DNA from: Paulownia fortunei | Lineage: Eukaryota; Streptophyta; Magnoliopsida; Lamiales; Paulowniaceae | DNA length: 64,000 bases | Assembly: GCA_019321725.1 (NCBI GenBank) | Contig: CM033109.1 | Span: 22,351,993 to 22,415,992 of the forward strand | Reading direction: 5' to 3' | Shown here: positions 1 to 11,339 of the stretch, in pieces | Position numbering within the stretch: the stretch's first letter is position 1 | Layout of the letters: every line of letters begins with the position of its first letter | The notes under the pieces: generated by a model | What the model saw: the letters and a program-made list of their open reading frames with translations, nothing else | Database searches by the model: none | Told to the model about the DNA's origin: nothing | Position numbers and translations under genes: made by a program

Positions 1-239
1 AATATCTTTCCATAGTGTATAAAAAATTGGGGCCTTTGATATCTCTGATCATAATAAAAATATATTATATTCTACATTCATGAAATTTGGATATAATTAT
101 ATAAGGCAGACGATTTCCCATCCCTCCCTCCCCGACTCAATCAAATGAGTAATTTTCTCTCCGACTACGGATCCCATACTACCCCATAAATTGAAAATCC
201 ATAACCCCAATTGAAACCCTCTAACAGTTTCTGGATATT

Positions 240-2750
240 AATTTATTTAATCCAAATAAGTTTCCACTTTGATGCAACATTTGTTATATGATTATTTGTT
301 TTACTAAATTAGCTATTGATATCCTAATATAATCATTATACTTCCATTTCCTGCCTGAGTGTAAGCCCTCTATTTGTCTTCTAATAACTGAGAAATCTTT
401 GAAAATGTCTTCTCAAGTTGACTGATTTTCTAGGTGAATGACAAATTAATGATGCTAATTTAGTATATTTTGTACAATTATGGTAAACCAAGTTGCAGTA
501 AATGACACAAATAGCATCAAAATCAATATTATGGAGAATTCCATTCAATATCAATATTATGGAGAATTCTATTCCTAGAGGTGCTTAATTACTGTCAATA
601 ATGCTTTCACATTATGCATGTAATGACCATTTGCACAGCTTAAATTACTTAATTAAAAACAATGGAAAAATTGCTTTTGTAGTCCCCTGATATCAAGCTT
701 CCAAATAATTTAATTTTAATCTCATATATCATCATTCAATTACAACTTTGATACTACTATTAATTTTTTGACGAAAAATAGTATGTTTTGTAATCCATTT
801 TCTCAAAGATGCATAAATAAAAAAATTTAACATTATTCTTCTCGAAACTCTCTCATTTAGACTTTATTTTTATCTATCAATGAGTGTAAAATATTTATGA
901 TATAAATAATAAAAATAATTTTAGTGGGAATTTGTCCATCAATTTGCTTAGATTTTGGGATTAAGACCAATACACATATTTTTTTAAAATCGTAAAAAAA
1001 ATAGACAAATTCATATACATAGTATATAATTTATACCTTGTGTATACATTATATTATAGTAATTTCATATTATTTATCCGTATCCGAATATATTCTTTAG
1101 TTTTATAGATAAATAACCTCTTTAAGTTCCCATAATATTAATTTATAGAGGTTTTTAACTGTAAATATCTATTAACTAATTGATGTTATATATCAAATAT
1201 TTTATTTGACAAACATACTTATATATGTGCATACGATATATGATTTTTATTACATATGAATTTACGACACATAACTATACATATATTCGCCAAATACATA
1301 AACAGTGTAATATTAATATATTATATAATTATTGTACATATTCTTATATGATATGTAAATATTATATTAAAAACTTGGATATACAATAAATACATTTTTC
1401 AAATTTAATACCTTGAAAGATGATTGTTTCAAAATGTTTCACGTACACAGTAGAATATATACTCTATAGCTAGTCAATAGTTTTTTTTGTTTTTTTTTTG
1501 GGTAGATTTCAAATCATTAAATTTTTATATGTTTTCTTCATGGCTTCTCATTTGAAATGAGTGAAAAACAATACTTTGATCAATAAGATTGGTGAGCATT
1601 GTTTTAGTATAAAAATGAACATCCTTCTTCAAGTCAAAAAGACTTTGCAATAATAGCTCTGACAAAAGTTTGACTCTCCAATAGGCAATCAACAAAAGAG
1701 CCGTTTCAAGCAATAGTAATTTTAAATAAATACTTTCTGGAACATGAAAAAAAAATGTAGTAGATGTAATGCATATTTTGCAAAGAATTAAAGATGATGT
1801 TGAGTTCAATTTTGGTACAAAGAAAAAATAAAAGACTTTAAATGCATATTTTGTAAAAAAGTTGAATTGGGAAAATAATTTTTTTTAAAAAATTACTCTG
1901 TAACATTGTGAATTACATATATTTTTTTCTTAATTATTAATTTATATTTTCTTGAGGCCCTAAACTATTTTAAAAAAAATATATTATTTTAGGCATTTAG
2001 CGAGATAATTAATTTAGTGCATTTAAGCAAGATCATTAATTTATTGAACATTCATTTATTGAGATTTTAGTGTATATGTATACATATTGTGCTTTTATAT
2101 TGTATATGTATACATTATGTAAATAGTGTATTTACATAATTTAACTTTCTACTTTTAGCACCCAAGCTGCATTGCTAATACCAATCAATTGATTTTTCTA
2201 TCTATCAAGATGGTTATTGTTATGTGAAATTTGGATGTTGGTTTTAACATTTTTTCTGTTCCAAAATACTGAATTACTATGTAGGTTGGGAGGTCCCCCA
2301 AAGATTATGATCCGTTGGGAAAGTAACTTGGATCCTCTTTCCTCCAAAACCCTAACGATTCTTAATAATACATATATTGATTACATTAAGCAATAGGTAT
2401 GCGATCATACAAAATGGGAGGTGGTAGCAATTTTCCTCTCAATTATCAACAAATGATGCAAAATTATCAAAAAATGAGCTTCATAAAGCAAATAGCATAT
2501 TTTTCCTCTCAAAAAGAAATTAAATGGAATTTTTCGCAAAAATAGGTAAGTTTACGGCCACATGCATGGACGTGGCACGTGCAATTATTGTCAAAAGAAT
2601 GATGATGGTATCAAAATAGTAATAAAACACTGATTTATGAGATTAGAACTGAATTTGTTTTTTTTTTGGGAAAATTCGATATCAAACTTGCAAACCCTCT
2701 ACATCATCGAACTAAAAATATAATTTTTTTCAAAAAACAATACATTTGCT
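240..2750. other. Unit 1 upstream region, no gene seen
   Basis: AT-rich DNA upstream of peptide gene 1. The part at 240-660 and the part at 2270-2750 are conserved in unit 2 (about 9810-10130 and 12090-12540), and the former also in units 3 and 4. Reading frames here are short and are broken in the paralogous units, so I call none coding. The middle (700-2150) holds degenerate AT-rich sequence with unit 2 counterparts. Confidence 0.6.
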
Positions 2751-2941
2751 TTAGTAAATGGGTAATATAACAGAAGTTTATAACGATTCAAATTTATCAA
2801 ACTTCAATGAATCAAATGGACTGTTTCTTCAAATTAACCGTACCCATGTGCCATCACAACGCAAAATAGCAGGGTTTTCACTATATTACTTTGACTTTTT
2901 GCTTAGTATTTATCCACTGGCATGCATTATGGGATCATGGT

Positions 2942-2950
2942 CTATATATA
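2942..2950 (+). promoter_or_regulatory. Candidate TATA box of peptide gene 1
   Basis: The run ctatatata sits in a block conserved in all four units (gggatcatg, then a TATA-like run, then gttcctcca). It lies about 65 bp before the splice donor that ends the short leader exon. A W-box-like TTTGACTTTT lies about 55 bp upstream. Placement is inferred; the transcription start is not known. Confidence 0.5.
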
Positions 2951-3154
2951 TGTTCCTCCAGGAGTGGCCTCTTCACAGCACAAACTGGTATCCATCGAGC
3001 AATCTAGAGTAAGTTAAAATCTCTATCTAAAGTTTCATAATACTAATACTTGGTTGATATTGTACTATGTTTTAGCCTGAAGAAAGGAGAAAAAAATAGC
3101 AGAAATGAGGCTCCTTGTTTCATATTTCCTTTGAATTTATGAATGGCAGGGTAC

Positions 3155-3396
3155 ATGCAAAAGATGGCTAAAATGAGGCTCCTTGTGGTTGTTTTGCTGC
3201 TACTGATGATGAGCTCTTGCTTGGCAAGAGCCATCGGGAGAGCCGCCGTGGCCGAAAAGCATGAGTCGGAACAGCAGAATCTAATAGAGGATAATAAGGA
3301 TGATGAAGGTGATAGTGGTCTCCACGGGACGAAGTGTAGGTACAAAACACCGGACGCCGACACCCGTGGTGTTGCAACTCCAGGCAGAGTCTGCTG

Positions 3397-3397
<1 letters not shown>
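3155..3397 (+). CDS. Secreted peptide precursor, array copy 1
   Basis: Predicted 80-residue precursor. A hydrophobic signal peptide (MAKMRLLVVVLLLLMMSSCLA, residues about 4-24) is followed by a charged, acidic middle (AEKHESEQQNLIEDNKDDEG) and a C-terminus reading YKTPDADTRGVATPGRVC. The family is not recognised; the architecture fits a processed extracellular signalling peptide. A leader exon ends at 3008 (CTAGA|GTAAGT), and the 141-bp intron ends at GAATGGCAG, so exon 2 starts at 3150. The ATG inside ATGGCAG (3143) is therefore probably spliced out, and I chose the first ATG of exon 2. ATGs at 3164 and 3173 are in frame and possible. A (TA)n tract follows the stop directly. The 3' region to about 3640 (gatgaggagttatgtact and an attaaatatgg block) is conserved in all copies. 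Confidence 0.72.

Positions 3398-3400
<3 letters not shown>

Positions 3401-3438
<38 letters not shown>
3401..3438. repeat. (TA)n microsatellite after peptide gene 1
   Basis: An almost pure TA run begins 4 nt after the stop codon and lies in the probable 3' UTR. A second TA run is at about 3652-3680. In copy 2 this tract is only a few repeats long, and in copy 4 it is replaced by a compound GT/TA/GA tract. Confidence 0.9.
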
Positions 3439-3440
<2 letters not shown>

Positions 3441-3648
3441 TAGCTGTGTTTTGAATAATCACTAGTATAAGTACTAGTGTTACTTTGTAATATAAAATTA
3501 AGCTGCTTATGTTAAGAGATTTTGGAGATCCTTATGTATTATTGTACGGAATGTAATGTTTGTATTATTATGCGATGGTGGCTTGATGAGGAGTTATGTA
3601 CTTTATTAAATATGGTATGAGCAATTTGCTTTTGTAGTTTTGTTGTTA

Positions 3649-3679
<31 letters not shown>

Positions 3680-4039
3680 GCCCAATACGTATATATAATC
3701 AAGGGGTATTAACCTACATCTAATAGGTTTGGTATAAAATCCACATGAGCACGAGCGCTACTGACCCAATCAGGCCTGGTCCTAGGTTTGGGTTTGGGTT
3801 TGGATTTGTATTTGTTTAGGCCTAACACTATATTTTTTCACAAAATGAAGAGTAAAAAAATTATAGAAGTTTATATTATATTATATCCTTCCAATCTGAA
3901 TGTTATAAGTGGTACTATGCAGCATATGGCTGGTGCCACCAATCAGCTGCTGCTGATTGTATGAAATAATGTGACTGTCCAATTAGTTGCTGAATATATG
4001 AAAAAGACAAATGTATCTATTTAATTTCTAACAGTTGTG

Positions 4040-4330
4040 TCAATCAATTATAATATTTCAAAAATTATAAATAGATTCTCTGAATTTGCAGATGTCATTT
4101 TTTGTTTTTTGTTTTTTTTTGGGCATGCTAATATTTCTCTTCTCACTTTCCAATGTTCTAAAATAGTTTAAAACATTTTATTGGTTCGCTGTCCTTAAGA
4201 TTATAGTGCTACTATATCAAGAAGTGATCATTATATATTGAAAGTCGATTGCCAAAATTTTATAAGCACTGTAATTTCATCTTAAAGATAAAGAGTTTAA
4301 CTCTTGTTTCGATTTCCTACCTATTATTCT
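4040..4330 (+). repeat. Copia LTR relic (R/U5-like part), unit 1
   Basis: AT-rich block just upstream of a gag-like reading frame. It contains attataaataga (promoter-like) and a conserved tail (gtgctactatatcaagaag, taagcactgtaatttcatcttaaagataaagagtt). Sequence of the same kind occurs at 14040-14335 and 30000-30265, and more distantly at 31410-31670. Position before gag suggests the 3' part of a 5' LTR. No intact ends were found. Confidence 0.5.
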
Positions 4331-4414
4331 AATCAAATTTCCCTAGCAATTCTAAGATTAAACCTAGTTTTCCCAATAATTTTAAGGCAAATTTCTTGCG
4401 TGATTTTTTTGTTA

Positions 4415-6480
4415 ATGGCATCAACAACATTAGCAGTCTTTCCGCCAGTCACTGCTCATGGGGAGAAACCAAATAAATTTTCGAGACGGACTCCAAGAGA
4501 TGGCAATAAATGTTGTTCTATCTCGCCACCTTGAACTTAGCGAGGTTCTTAAGTGAGCATGCTCTTACTACGACTAAAAGATTCAATGATGGAGTCATAA
4601 TGACTTCCTATTGTGAGAATCACTCGAAAAAAAGTATTGAACAGGGGACGACAAAGTGAAAAGATTCATAGTTAAAAAATTTATGGACTGTAAAATGACT
4701 TATTCAAAGATAGTGATGAGTCAGATTCAAGAGCTACAAATCTTCACAATATATATGCAGAATATATGAAGTTTAGTGAATTATCTCAAGTAGCAGCTAT
4801 GATAGAGATCCATTAGCTTTATGAAAGGACTTCAAAGATTACCTATAGAATAAGTTAAATGAAATTGGGGAGATCTGATTGTCATAATAAGGATTAAAGA
4901 AGATAATCTTATGTTTGAGATGAAGTCCGAAAAGTTGTCAACGGAGGCTAAGGACAATCTGGTGGAGCCAAATAAGAGGAGCAAGCAAAAGCATTCTAAT
5001 AATGGTAAAAAAAATGACAATGTTAAAAAAGTTCAAAGGGAACTATTACAATTGTGGCAAGCTAAAAATATAAGGTAAAAAAGACTACCGACTTCCAAGG
5101 AAATGCAATCTCGACTAGGCGTATGTAACTAAGGATAAGAAGATGCCAATGCCCCATGTCAATAAGGATGCACAATCGATCAAATCGAACCAAAAGGTCA
5201 AAATCTTAAACCCCAAATCGAACTGAATTAATCGATTCAATTTAGTTATAACCGAATATTTTTTTGGTTTTTCAGTTTGGTTTTTCGATTAACCGAATTG
5301 TAATATACATATACATATATAAAAATAGTAATTTAATTTTCAATTCAATTCGATTAACCAAAATAAAAAATTAAAATTGAATCGAAAAAATGGAAAATAA
5401 AAAATAAAAAACCGAACGATATTTTTGATTCGATTTTAATTCGATTCGACTGGTTAATCGAATTGTGAGTACCCCTACATGTCAGACCTCTGGCTCTCAA
5501 CAATTGTGTTAGAAGTCAATTTGGTGGATAACTTTAGAGAATGGTCGATTGGCATAGGCGCAACACACCACATTTGTTCTAACAAGAAAATGTTCTTATT
5601 TTACATTTTGACCAATGGACAAAAGTCATAGATGGGTAAGTCGTCAACTTCTAATATTGTAGGACTGAGGTGGTGCTAAAGATGACCTTAGGCAAGGAGC
5701 GAACTCTAGTTGATGTGCTACATTTCTACATATAAAAAAGAATTTGATATTTGGCTCATTGATGATCAATAGTGGATCTAGACAAGTATTTGAGTTTGAC
5801 TAAAATTTGTACTCACCAAATATGGACAATTTATAAGCAATGGGTACTTAGCCAATGGGTAATGAATGTATTGTATGTACTTCGTGACATTGAAAGTAAT
5901 AAAATTACATCTTCTACATACTTGATTAAGTGTTCAAATTTATGACTTATTACATTAGGACATGTAAATTTCAACACTCAATGCGAAGTAGTGATTTTAG
6001 ATTTATTGCCTTTATTTAAATTAAATTCTCATTATAAGTGTGAGATTTGTGTGGAGGCTAAATTAGCCAAAGCATCTTTCTTCAATTTGAAACAAGCACG
6101 ATGCCTAGCTATAGAATTAATTCACAATGGTTTAAAGTTTGTGCAAACTAAAGGTGGAAAAATGTGTTTTATAATTTTTATCAATGATTGTCAGAGTATT
6201 GTTGTTTATATTTGACAAGAAACAAAGATGACCTTAAAAGCATTAGAGCACTATAAGAATGAGATTGAGACCAACAGAGCAAATGAATAAAGATTATTAT
6301 AGTGAAAGAATTGGAGAATATGGAGCATCGTTTGAAGAATTTTGTTTAGAATATGGCATTATTCTTCAATCAAACGTCGTACTCTTAAAGATGATAAATG
6401 CTATTTTCAAAAATTTAGTAACAATTAGAAAATAAATCCAAGATAATTAGTAAAACATTGTGAAGTCCAGAAATTCTGTT
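4415..6480 (+). pseudogene. Decayed Ty1/copia gag-pol fragment, unit 1
   Basis: Remnant of a copia polyprotein with many stops and frameshifts. Seen in order: a gag N-terminus (start MASTTLAVFPPVTAHGEKPN), gag core remains near 4680-5050, a protease remnant near 5540-5600 reading IGIGATHHICSNKKM in place of the usual D-T/S-G-A-S core, and an integrase zinc-region remnant near 5960-6220 with LNSHYKCEICVEAKLAKASF. Relative to the unit 2 copy there is a deletion of roughly 430 bp near 6405 and an inserted MITE at 5163. No intact enzyme remains and no 3' LTR was found. Confidence 0.75.
5163..5477. mobile_element. hAT-like MITE inside the copia relic
   Basis: A 315-bp insertion with imperfect terminal inverted repeats (TAAGGATGCACAATCGATC at the left; TAGGGGTACTCACAATTCG reading in from the right). 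It is flanked by CATGTCAA on the left and CATGTCAG on the right, an 8-bp target duplication with one mismatch, the size expected for hAT elements. The interior is rich in AACCGAA/TTCGGTT-type motifs. The orthologous point of the unit 2 copia relic (about 15200-15250) lacks it, so it inserted after the duplication. No transposase is encoded. Confidence 0.7.
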
Positions 6481-6903
6481 CTGGAAGTTATTATCAATAA
6501 TAAAATAGAGTTCATTATGCAAAAGCATTTAGCTGTTGGACAATATGTATGTGTACGTAATTTATACTAATTTATCTCTCATCTATTTAGATTTGATTTT
6601 ACCTGTAAATGGTAGATTCAAGAAATGCTGCTTGCGCAGTTTCAAATCATCATCGTGAAGTACTCATATTTTTATTTGAGATAATTTGATATTTTTAAAT
6701 TGTATGAAATAAATTTTAAAATAAAGAGATGGATGATTTCATTTTTAAGAAAAAATGTTTTTTTCCCATCTCGTAAACTGCCCATCATTATTGGCTATCT
6801 GGGCACAAAACACCTAGCCGGAGGTGCCATTTCCTGTAGTATGTATGTGTGTGTGCCTATATATACATATGTTATGTATTAATTAGACTATATGTTGCAT
6901 GAG

Positions 6904-7083
6904 AGTTAGGGACGGAGCTAGAAAATTTACATTGAGAAGGCAAGATTAAAAAAAAAATTATTTTGAGGGGCAAAATTTTAAAAATTAATAATTCTACACA
7001 TAAAATTTATACTGCTTTAAAAGTTTTATGAAATTGTGCGAGGAGAAAGCAATTGCACCTACCCGTCCCTGGCTCTGCCCCTG
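6904..7083. mobile_element. Small TIR element, GGGACGGAGC family
   Basis: Ends read TTAGGGACGGAGCTAG at the left and, inward from the right, CAGGGGCAGAGCCAGGGACG, an imperfect terminal inverted repeat. The interior contains ggggcaaaattttaaaaattaataatt. Related copies are at about 16708-16880 and 34520-34720. Target duplication not resolved. Confidence 0.5.
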
Positions 7084-7089
7084 AGGAAT

Positions 7090-8412
7090 GCCTAAAACAT
7101 TTAGTCCTAGTAATAGCTCTATTATGCATGAATGTATATGGATCATTTGAAAAGAAGAAAAGATGAAAAAATTTAATAGAAGAGTTTTAAACTACTTTGT
7201 CTTCAAAACAATGAAAAAATTAAGGTTAGAATTAAGAACACATAAATTTAAATTTATTTTCCAACGGTACTTTACTAAACTAAGATTAGACAAGAATTCA
7301 CTATTGTCATGATATACAATACGAGAGTTTACTTGAGTTACATACCTTTGTTTCAATTTCTAGTTGGATCACAATCTAGCTAAGTTAATTTAAGATAGAA
7401 TTTAAAAAAGGGTACTTAAATAGCTTTCAGAATTCACTTGTGCAGTCTTTACTAATAATCATAACGCAACAACAGCTAAATTATAACAGTTGAAGAAATC
7501 AATTCACTCTTAAACTCAAAACTTCTTACTTCTTTTGATGTCTAGGAAGGTGTTTGTGATACTACACCCGATATATAATATTTGATATGTGGATGATGAA
7601 TAAATACTTTATTTTTTATAATATAAAATATTTATTCATTATTCAAATTTTGATATATATTACACCGAATGTAGTATAGATATTTCCGCTAGAGACTGGA
7701 AAAAATGCTGAATTTAATACCAATACACAATTTTCCTTACGATTTTGGTATGTGATCTCTGTCATCTTTTCTAGTATATAGTAATATGGCGATGAATCAA
7801 TTCTTAAGTTGATAATCAAGCGTTATTTGTAGGAATTTATTATCTCAAGTTGATTGTTTAATAATTAATATTTCAAACACTACTCCAAATATTATATGAA
7901 TGCAAGGAATTTTATAACAACATCTAAAATCCATGGGAGGAATAATTTACTCAGTTCAAAAATATAGACAGGCATCTAACTGATACTTATAATCATAGAA
8001 AAATGCATTGATAAATTAACAAAGATCTTTTTGACTTGCTTTTTATTTATTTCCAACACGAAATATATTAAAGATGCATTAACTAACTGAAACGGTAAAT
8101 TTTAGTAGCATATGAACTATTGATATTCAACAAAAAAAAACATGAAGACATGGGATAAATAGAAATAGAAATAGAAATAGTTGATAGAATATTTTATTAT
8201 AAATTTTATTATATTTTCTATTGCATTGCACCAATTATCCACCACATAAAATTTTATTCTTATTATTTTATAAAATAATTGGCTCTACTAACAATTTAGT
8301 TGCCTAGAAGCCAAAGAATGGATAAAGCAAGTAAAATTATTTTTTTCATCCTTTGACCTGCTCAAATTTTTGGTCATGTTCATTTTTAAAAATTATATTT
8401 TATATTTTAAGT
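7090..8412. other. Unit 1 tail, no gene seen
   Basis: AT-rich sequence without a credible reading frame. The portion about 7690-8340 is paralogous to 17030-17690 in unit 2, and partly to 31720-32280 in unit 3. It therefore marks the downstream part of the repeated unit. Confidence 0.55.
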
Positions 8413-9595
8413 GGAAAAAAATTAGATAAGTCCTTTTAAGTTGGCATGATTTGATTTTTGTACGCTAAATTTCTAAAATTCGCATATTTAGTTTGATTTT
8501 TGCCAAAAAAAATATTTTTGACCGGCAATTGCTAACATAATATAAAATACTTTTGTTGAAATGAACTTTAATTTGGGGGTTTTGGAGGGATATTTATATT
8601 ATGTAACAATTATGTGGACAAAAGAAGAAAATAAACAATATTGGTAGAGTTTTCAAGTGGATAAAAAATAATTTTAAATAATAGTTTACTTTATATTTAT
8701 TCTTATTCTATTTGTAAAATTCAAACAATTATTTTTTTTTTCTCTCTTTTCTCTTTATCTTCTTTCTTATCCACCCAAGGCTACCCACCTGCCACCACCC
8801 GCTAGCCCTCTTTTCTCTTCTTCTTTCTTTTCTTCTACTCAAATCCACGCCCCAAACCAACACCCATCTCCACAACTATCTCTTTATTTCCACCAATTTC
8901 TTCTTCTTCTTCTTCTTCTTAATTTAATGAAAAATATAATATAAAAAACTATCTTCTATATAAAAAAAGAAGAAAAAGAAAAGGAAAAGATATATTATGA
9001 AAACGTTTTCTTGTAAATTTTTCTTTATTTTATATTTTTTATAATTAAAAAATTGTTTAAATATATTATGTAAACAATTTTCTATTTTGTTCATTATTGA
9101 AATTCAAATATTTTCTAATTTTAAATATAAAATTCTACTAATATCTTTGTTTTTTTTATTTTTTGTAATTTTCTAATTTATTTATATTTTTAAATTAAGA
9201 TAAGAAATTTTTTAAAAATATATGGAAACTATTTTCTATTTTTTAATATTGAATTTATATATGATATTATTGAAATATAAAAATCTATTAAGTTATTTTT
9301 TTCTTTATTTTTTGTAATTTTCTAAATTATGTTACATTTTTTAAATATATTTTACAATTTACTACTTAACAAGGAAAATTCCACCAGTTTTATATATTTT
9401 CTCCCACTACATCATGTAATTTTCCCTCTAAATTAAAAAATTTCAAAATTGGAGTCCATGTCAACGACTGCGGTGGTCTTTTGTGTCTTGTAAGTAATTG
9501 CTGCAAAAATTGAAATAAATATGTCGATTTTGAAAAGTTAATATATTAAAATCAAATTGTGACAACTTTAAAGGACGAAATTTGTATTTTTTTCC
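8413..9595. mobile_element. Mutator-like non-autonomous TIR element A
   Basis: Long inverted ends begin GGAAAAAAATTAGATAAGTCC on the left and, read inward from the right, GGAAAAAAATACAAATTTCG. Similarity continues for well over 100 bp (TTTAAGTTGGCAT against TTTAAAGTTGTCAC, and further). The middle has a C-rich stretch (cacccacctgccaccaccc) shared with the element at 18526. The flanking 9-10 bp do not match each other, so the copy may be recombinant or old. No transposase frame is visible. Confidence 0.6.
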
Positions 9596-10137
9596 AAAAC
9601 TAACTAATTAGCCACCTACAAGTCACAATAGGATAAAGCACATAGGTTTTTAAAATTTTCTCCAATCTTAATTTAGCACAATATGTGTGTTCAATTTGAA
9701 GAAAAATAACGTCCATAATATATTTCCAGAATGTATAAAAAAAAAAAACTGGGGCCTCTCATGTTTTTAATATGCATGAAATTTTGGATCTCAGTCCATC
9801 AAACATATGGATATTAAATTTATTAATTCAATTAAGTTTCCACTTTGATGCTAAATTTGTTATATGATTATTTGTTTTACTAAATTGGCTATTGATATCC
9901 TAACGCAATCATTATTACTTCCATTTCCTGCCTCAGTGTGAGTTCTCTATTTGCCTTATCAAGCTGACTGGTTTTGTAGGTGAATGACAATTGTGGTAAG
10001 CCATTAAGTTGACACAAATAGCATCAGTATCAATATTATGGAGAATTCTATTCCTAGATGTGCTTACTGTCAATAATGCTCTCGCATGATGCATGTAATG
10101 ACCACTTGCACGGTTTAAATTACTTAATTAAAAATAA

Positions 10138-11330
10138 AGGTTAATTTTATTTTACGCCTTGCTGACATCACTTTACTTATCGTACTTTTAATTATTATAT
10201 TTTATCTCATTGTATTCTTATTTTATTTTATTGTATTATTTTTGTCTTATTTTATTTTCAATTCTTTAAAAAATTGGTCAAATTTTTCTTACTTATTATT
10301 TATAATAAAATTACTTTAAAACATTCTAAAATTAATAAACTTGTGTTTATATTCTCATAATTTTTTCACTTAATTAATTAACACTTAAATTAAATTCATT
10401 TGAAGTTTTATTGTACTTAAATTGTAATAACAATTTTTTTATTGATATAGTTCCTATTAAATTTCTATGTCGGATAATATCTTTTATTAACTAATACATT
10501 TTACTTGTAATTTTTTTTACTTATTATAAATATAAATTTATTTAAAATATTTTTTAAAAAATATTTTGTTAAATACATAAAATATTAGAATAAATTTCTC
10601 ATTGTTAATGGAATTATCAAATTTCATAAAAAAATATTAAATTCAAAAAATATTGTTTTTAAGTTTAATTTAATATTATTAAATAAATTATAAATAGTCA
10701 AATTATCATAATAAAATAGATACTATGTTCATTTTAAAAAAAAATCATAGTCGTTTTAGTATTTAATTTTATTACTACTACTTAATTATAGACTATTTTT
10801 TAATTTAATTTAGTTTCTATGAACTTATGATATTTTCATTAATAATAAAAATTTTACTACTAATATTTTACATATTTAATAAAATATTATTTAGAAATAT
10901 TTTATATATTTTTCGATTTATAATGTGTAAAAAATTTATAAGTAAAGTGTATTAGCTAATAAAAAACATCTATTATATAGCAATTTAATAGGAACTATGT
11001 TAAATTAAAAAATAACAATTAAAATTTAAGTACAATAAAATTTTAAATGAATCTAATATTAAGTGTTAAAATTTATCAAGTTAAAAAATATTAGAATATA
11101 AATATAAATCCCTGAATTTTTTGATATTTTGAAGTAATCTTACTATAAATAATAGGTAAGATTAATTTGGTTAATCTTTTAGAGTACAGGAAGGTAAAGT
11201 GAGACAATAAAAGTAAAATGAGGTAAAATAAAACAGAATAAGAGTAAAAATAGATAAAACGAGACAATTGAATATATAACAAATAAAGTGATATTCAACA
11301 AAGATAAATGGGATAAACTAGAATTAACCC
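10138..11330. mobile_element. Long-TIR DNA element in unit 2 with an empty site in unit 1
   Basis: 1,193 bp with ends AGGTTAATTTTATTTTA (left) and GGGTTAATTCTAGTTTA (inward from right). The inverted similarity runs for several hundred bp. It is flanked on both sides by TAAAAATAA (10129-10137 and 11331-11339), a perfect 9-bp direct repeat that suits a Mutator-like element; an 8-bp hAT reading is also possible. Unit 1 has a single corresponding site (ttaattaaaaacaatgg near 650). The interior is extremely AT-rich and non-coding. Confidence 0.75.
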
Positions 11331-11339
11331 TAAAAATAA

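Larger units (their letters stand above)
1..8355. repeat. Tandem segmental unit 1 (U1) of the peptide-gene array
   Basis: First of four related segments. Landmarks recur in the same order in the other units: a block near 240-660 (tcctaatataatcattatac and following), the peptide promoter and gene near 2880-3640, a TTTGGG-rich stretch near 3785, a copia LTR-gag-pol relic near 4040-6480, a small MITE near 6904, and a tail near 7830-8340 (aggaatttattatctcaag, gactaatcaagcgt-type sequence and a shared gaagcc...ggataaa...caag stretch). Homology with unit 2 stops just after 8350. The left limit lies at or before the window start. Paralogy was judged by eye from these landmarks, not by alignment. Confidence 0.75.

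Noticed and set aside
1525..1809. 94-codon minus-strand frame with hydrophobic stretches
   Set aside because: AT-rich composition; unit 2 counterpart is not open; no family features.
2758..3012. 84-codon open frame just upstream of peptide gene 1 (MGNITEVYNDSN...)
   Set aside because: It runs through the promoter, TATA-like run, leader exon and splice donor of peptide gene 1, and the paralogous stretches in units 2, 3 and 4 are broken by stops and indels.
3043..3462. 139-codon minus-strand frame over peptide gene 1 (and the similar 118-codon one at 13140-13496)
   Set aside because: Antisense shadow of the conserved peptide gene, with a low-complexity start from the TA tract; the minus-strand frame is not kept in copies 3 and 4.
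3780..3830. Repeated TTTGGG stretch, resembling a short interstitial telomere-like tract (also near 13793 and 22180)
   Set aside because: The unit is TTTGGG, not the plant telomere TTTAGGG, only a few repeats are present, and it is simply part of the duplicated unit.
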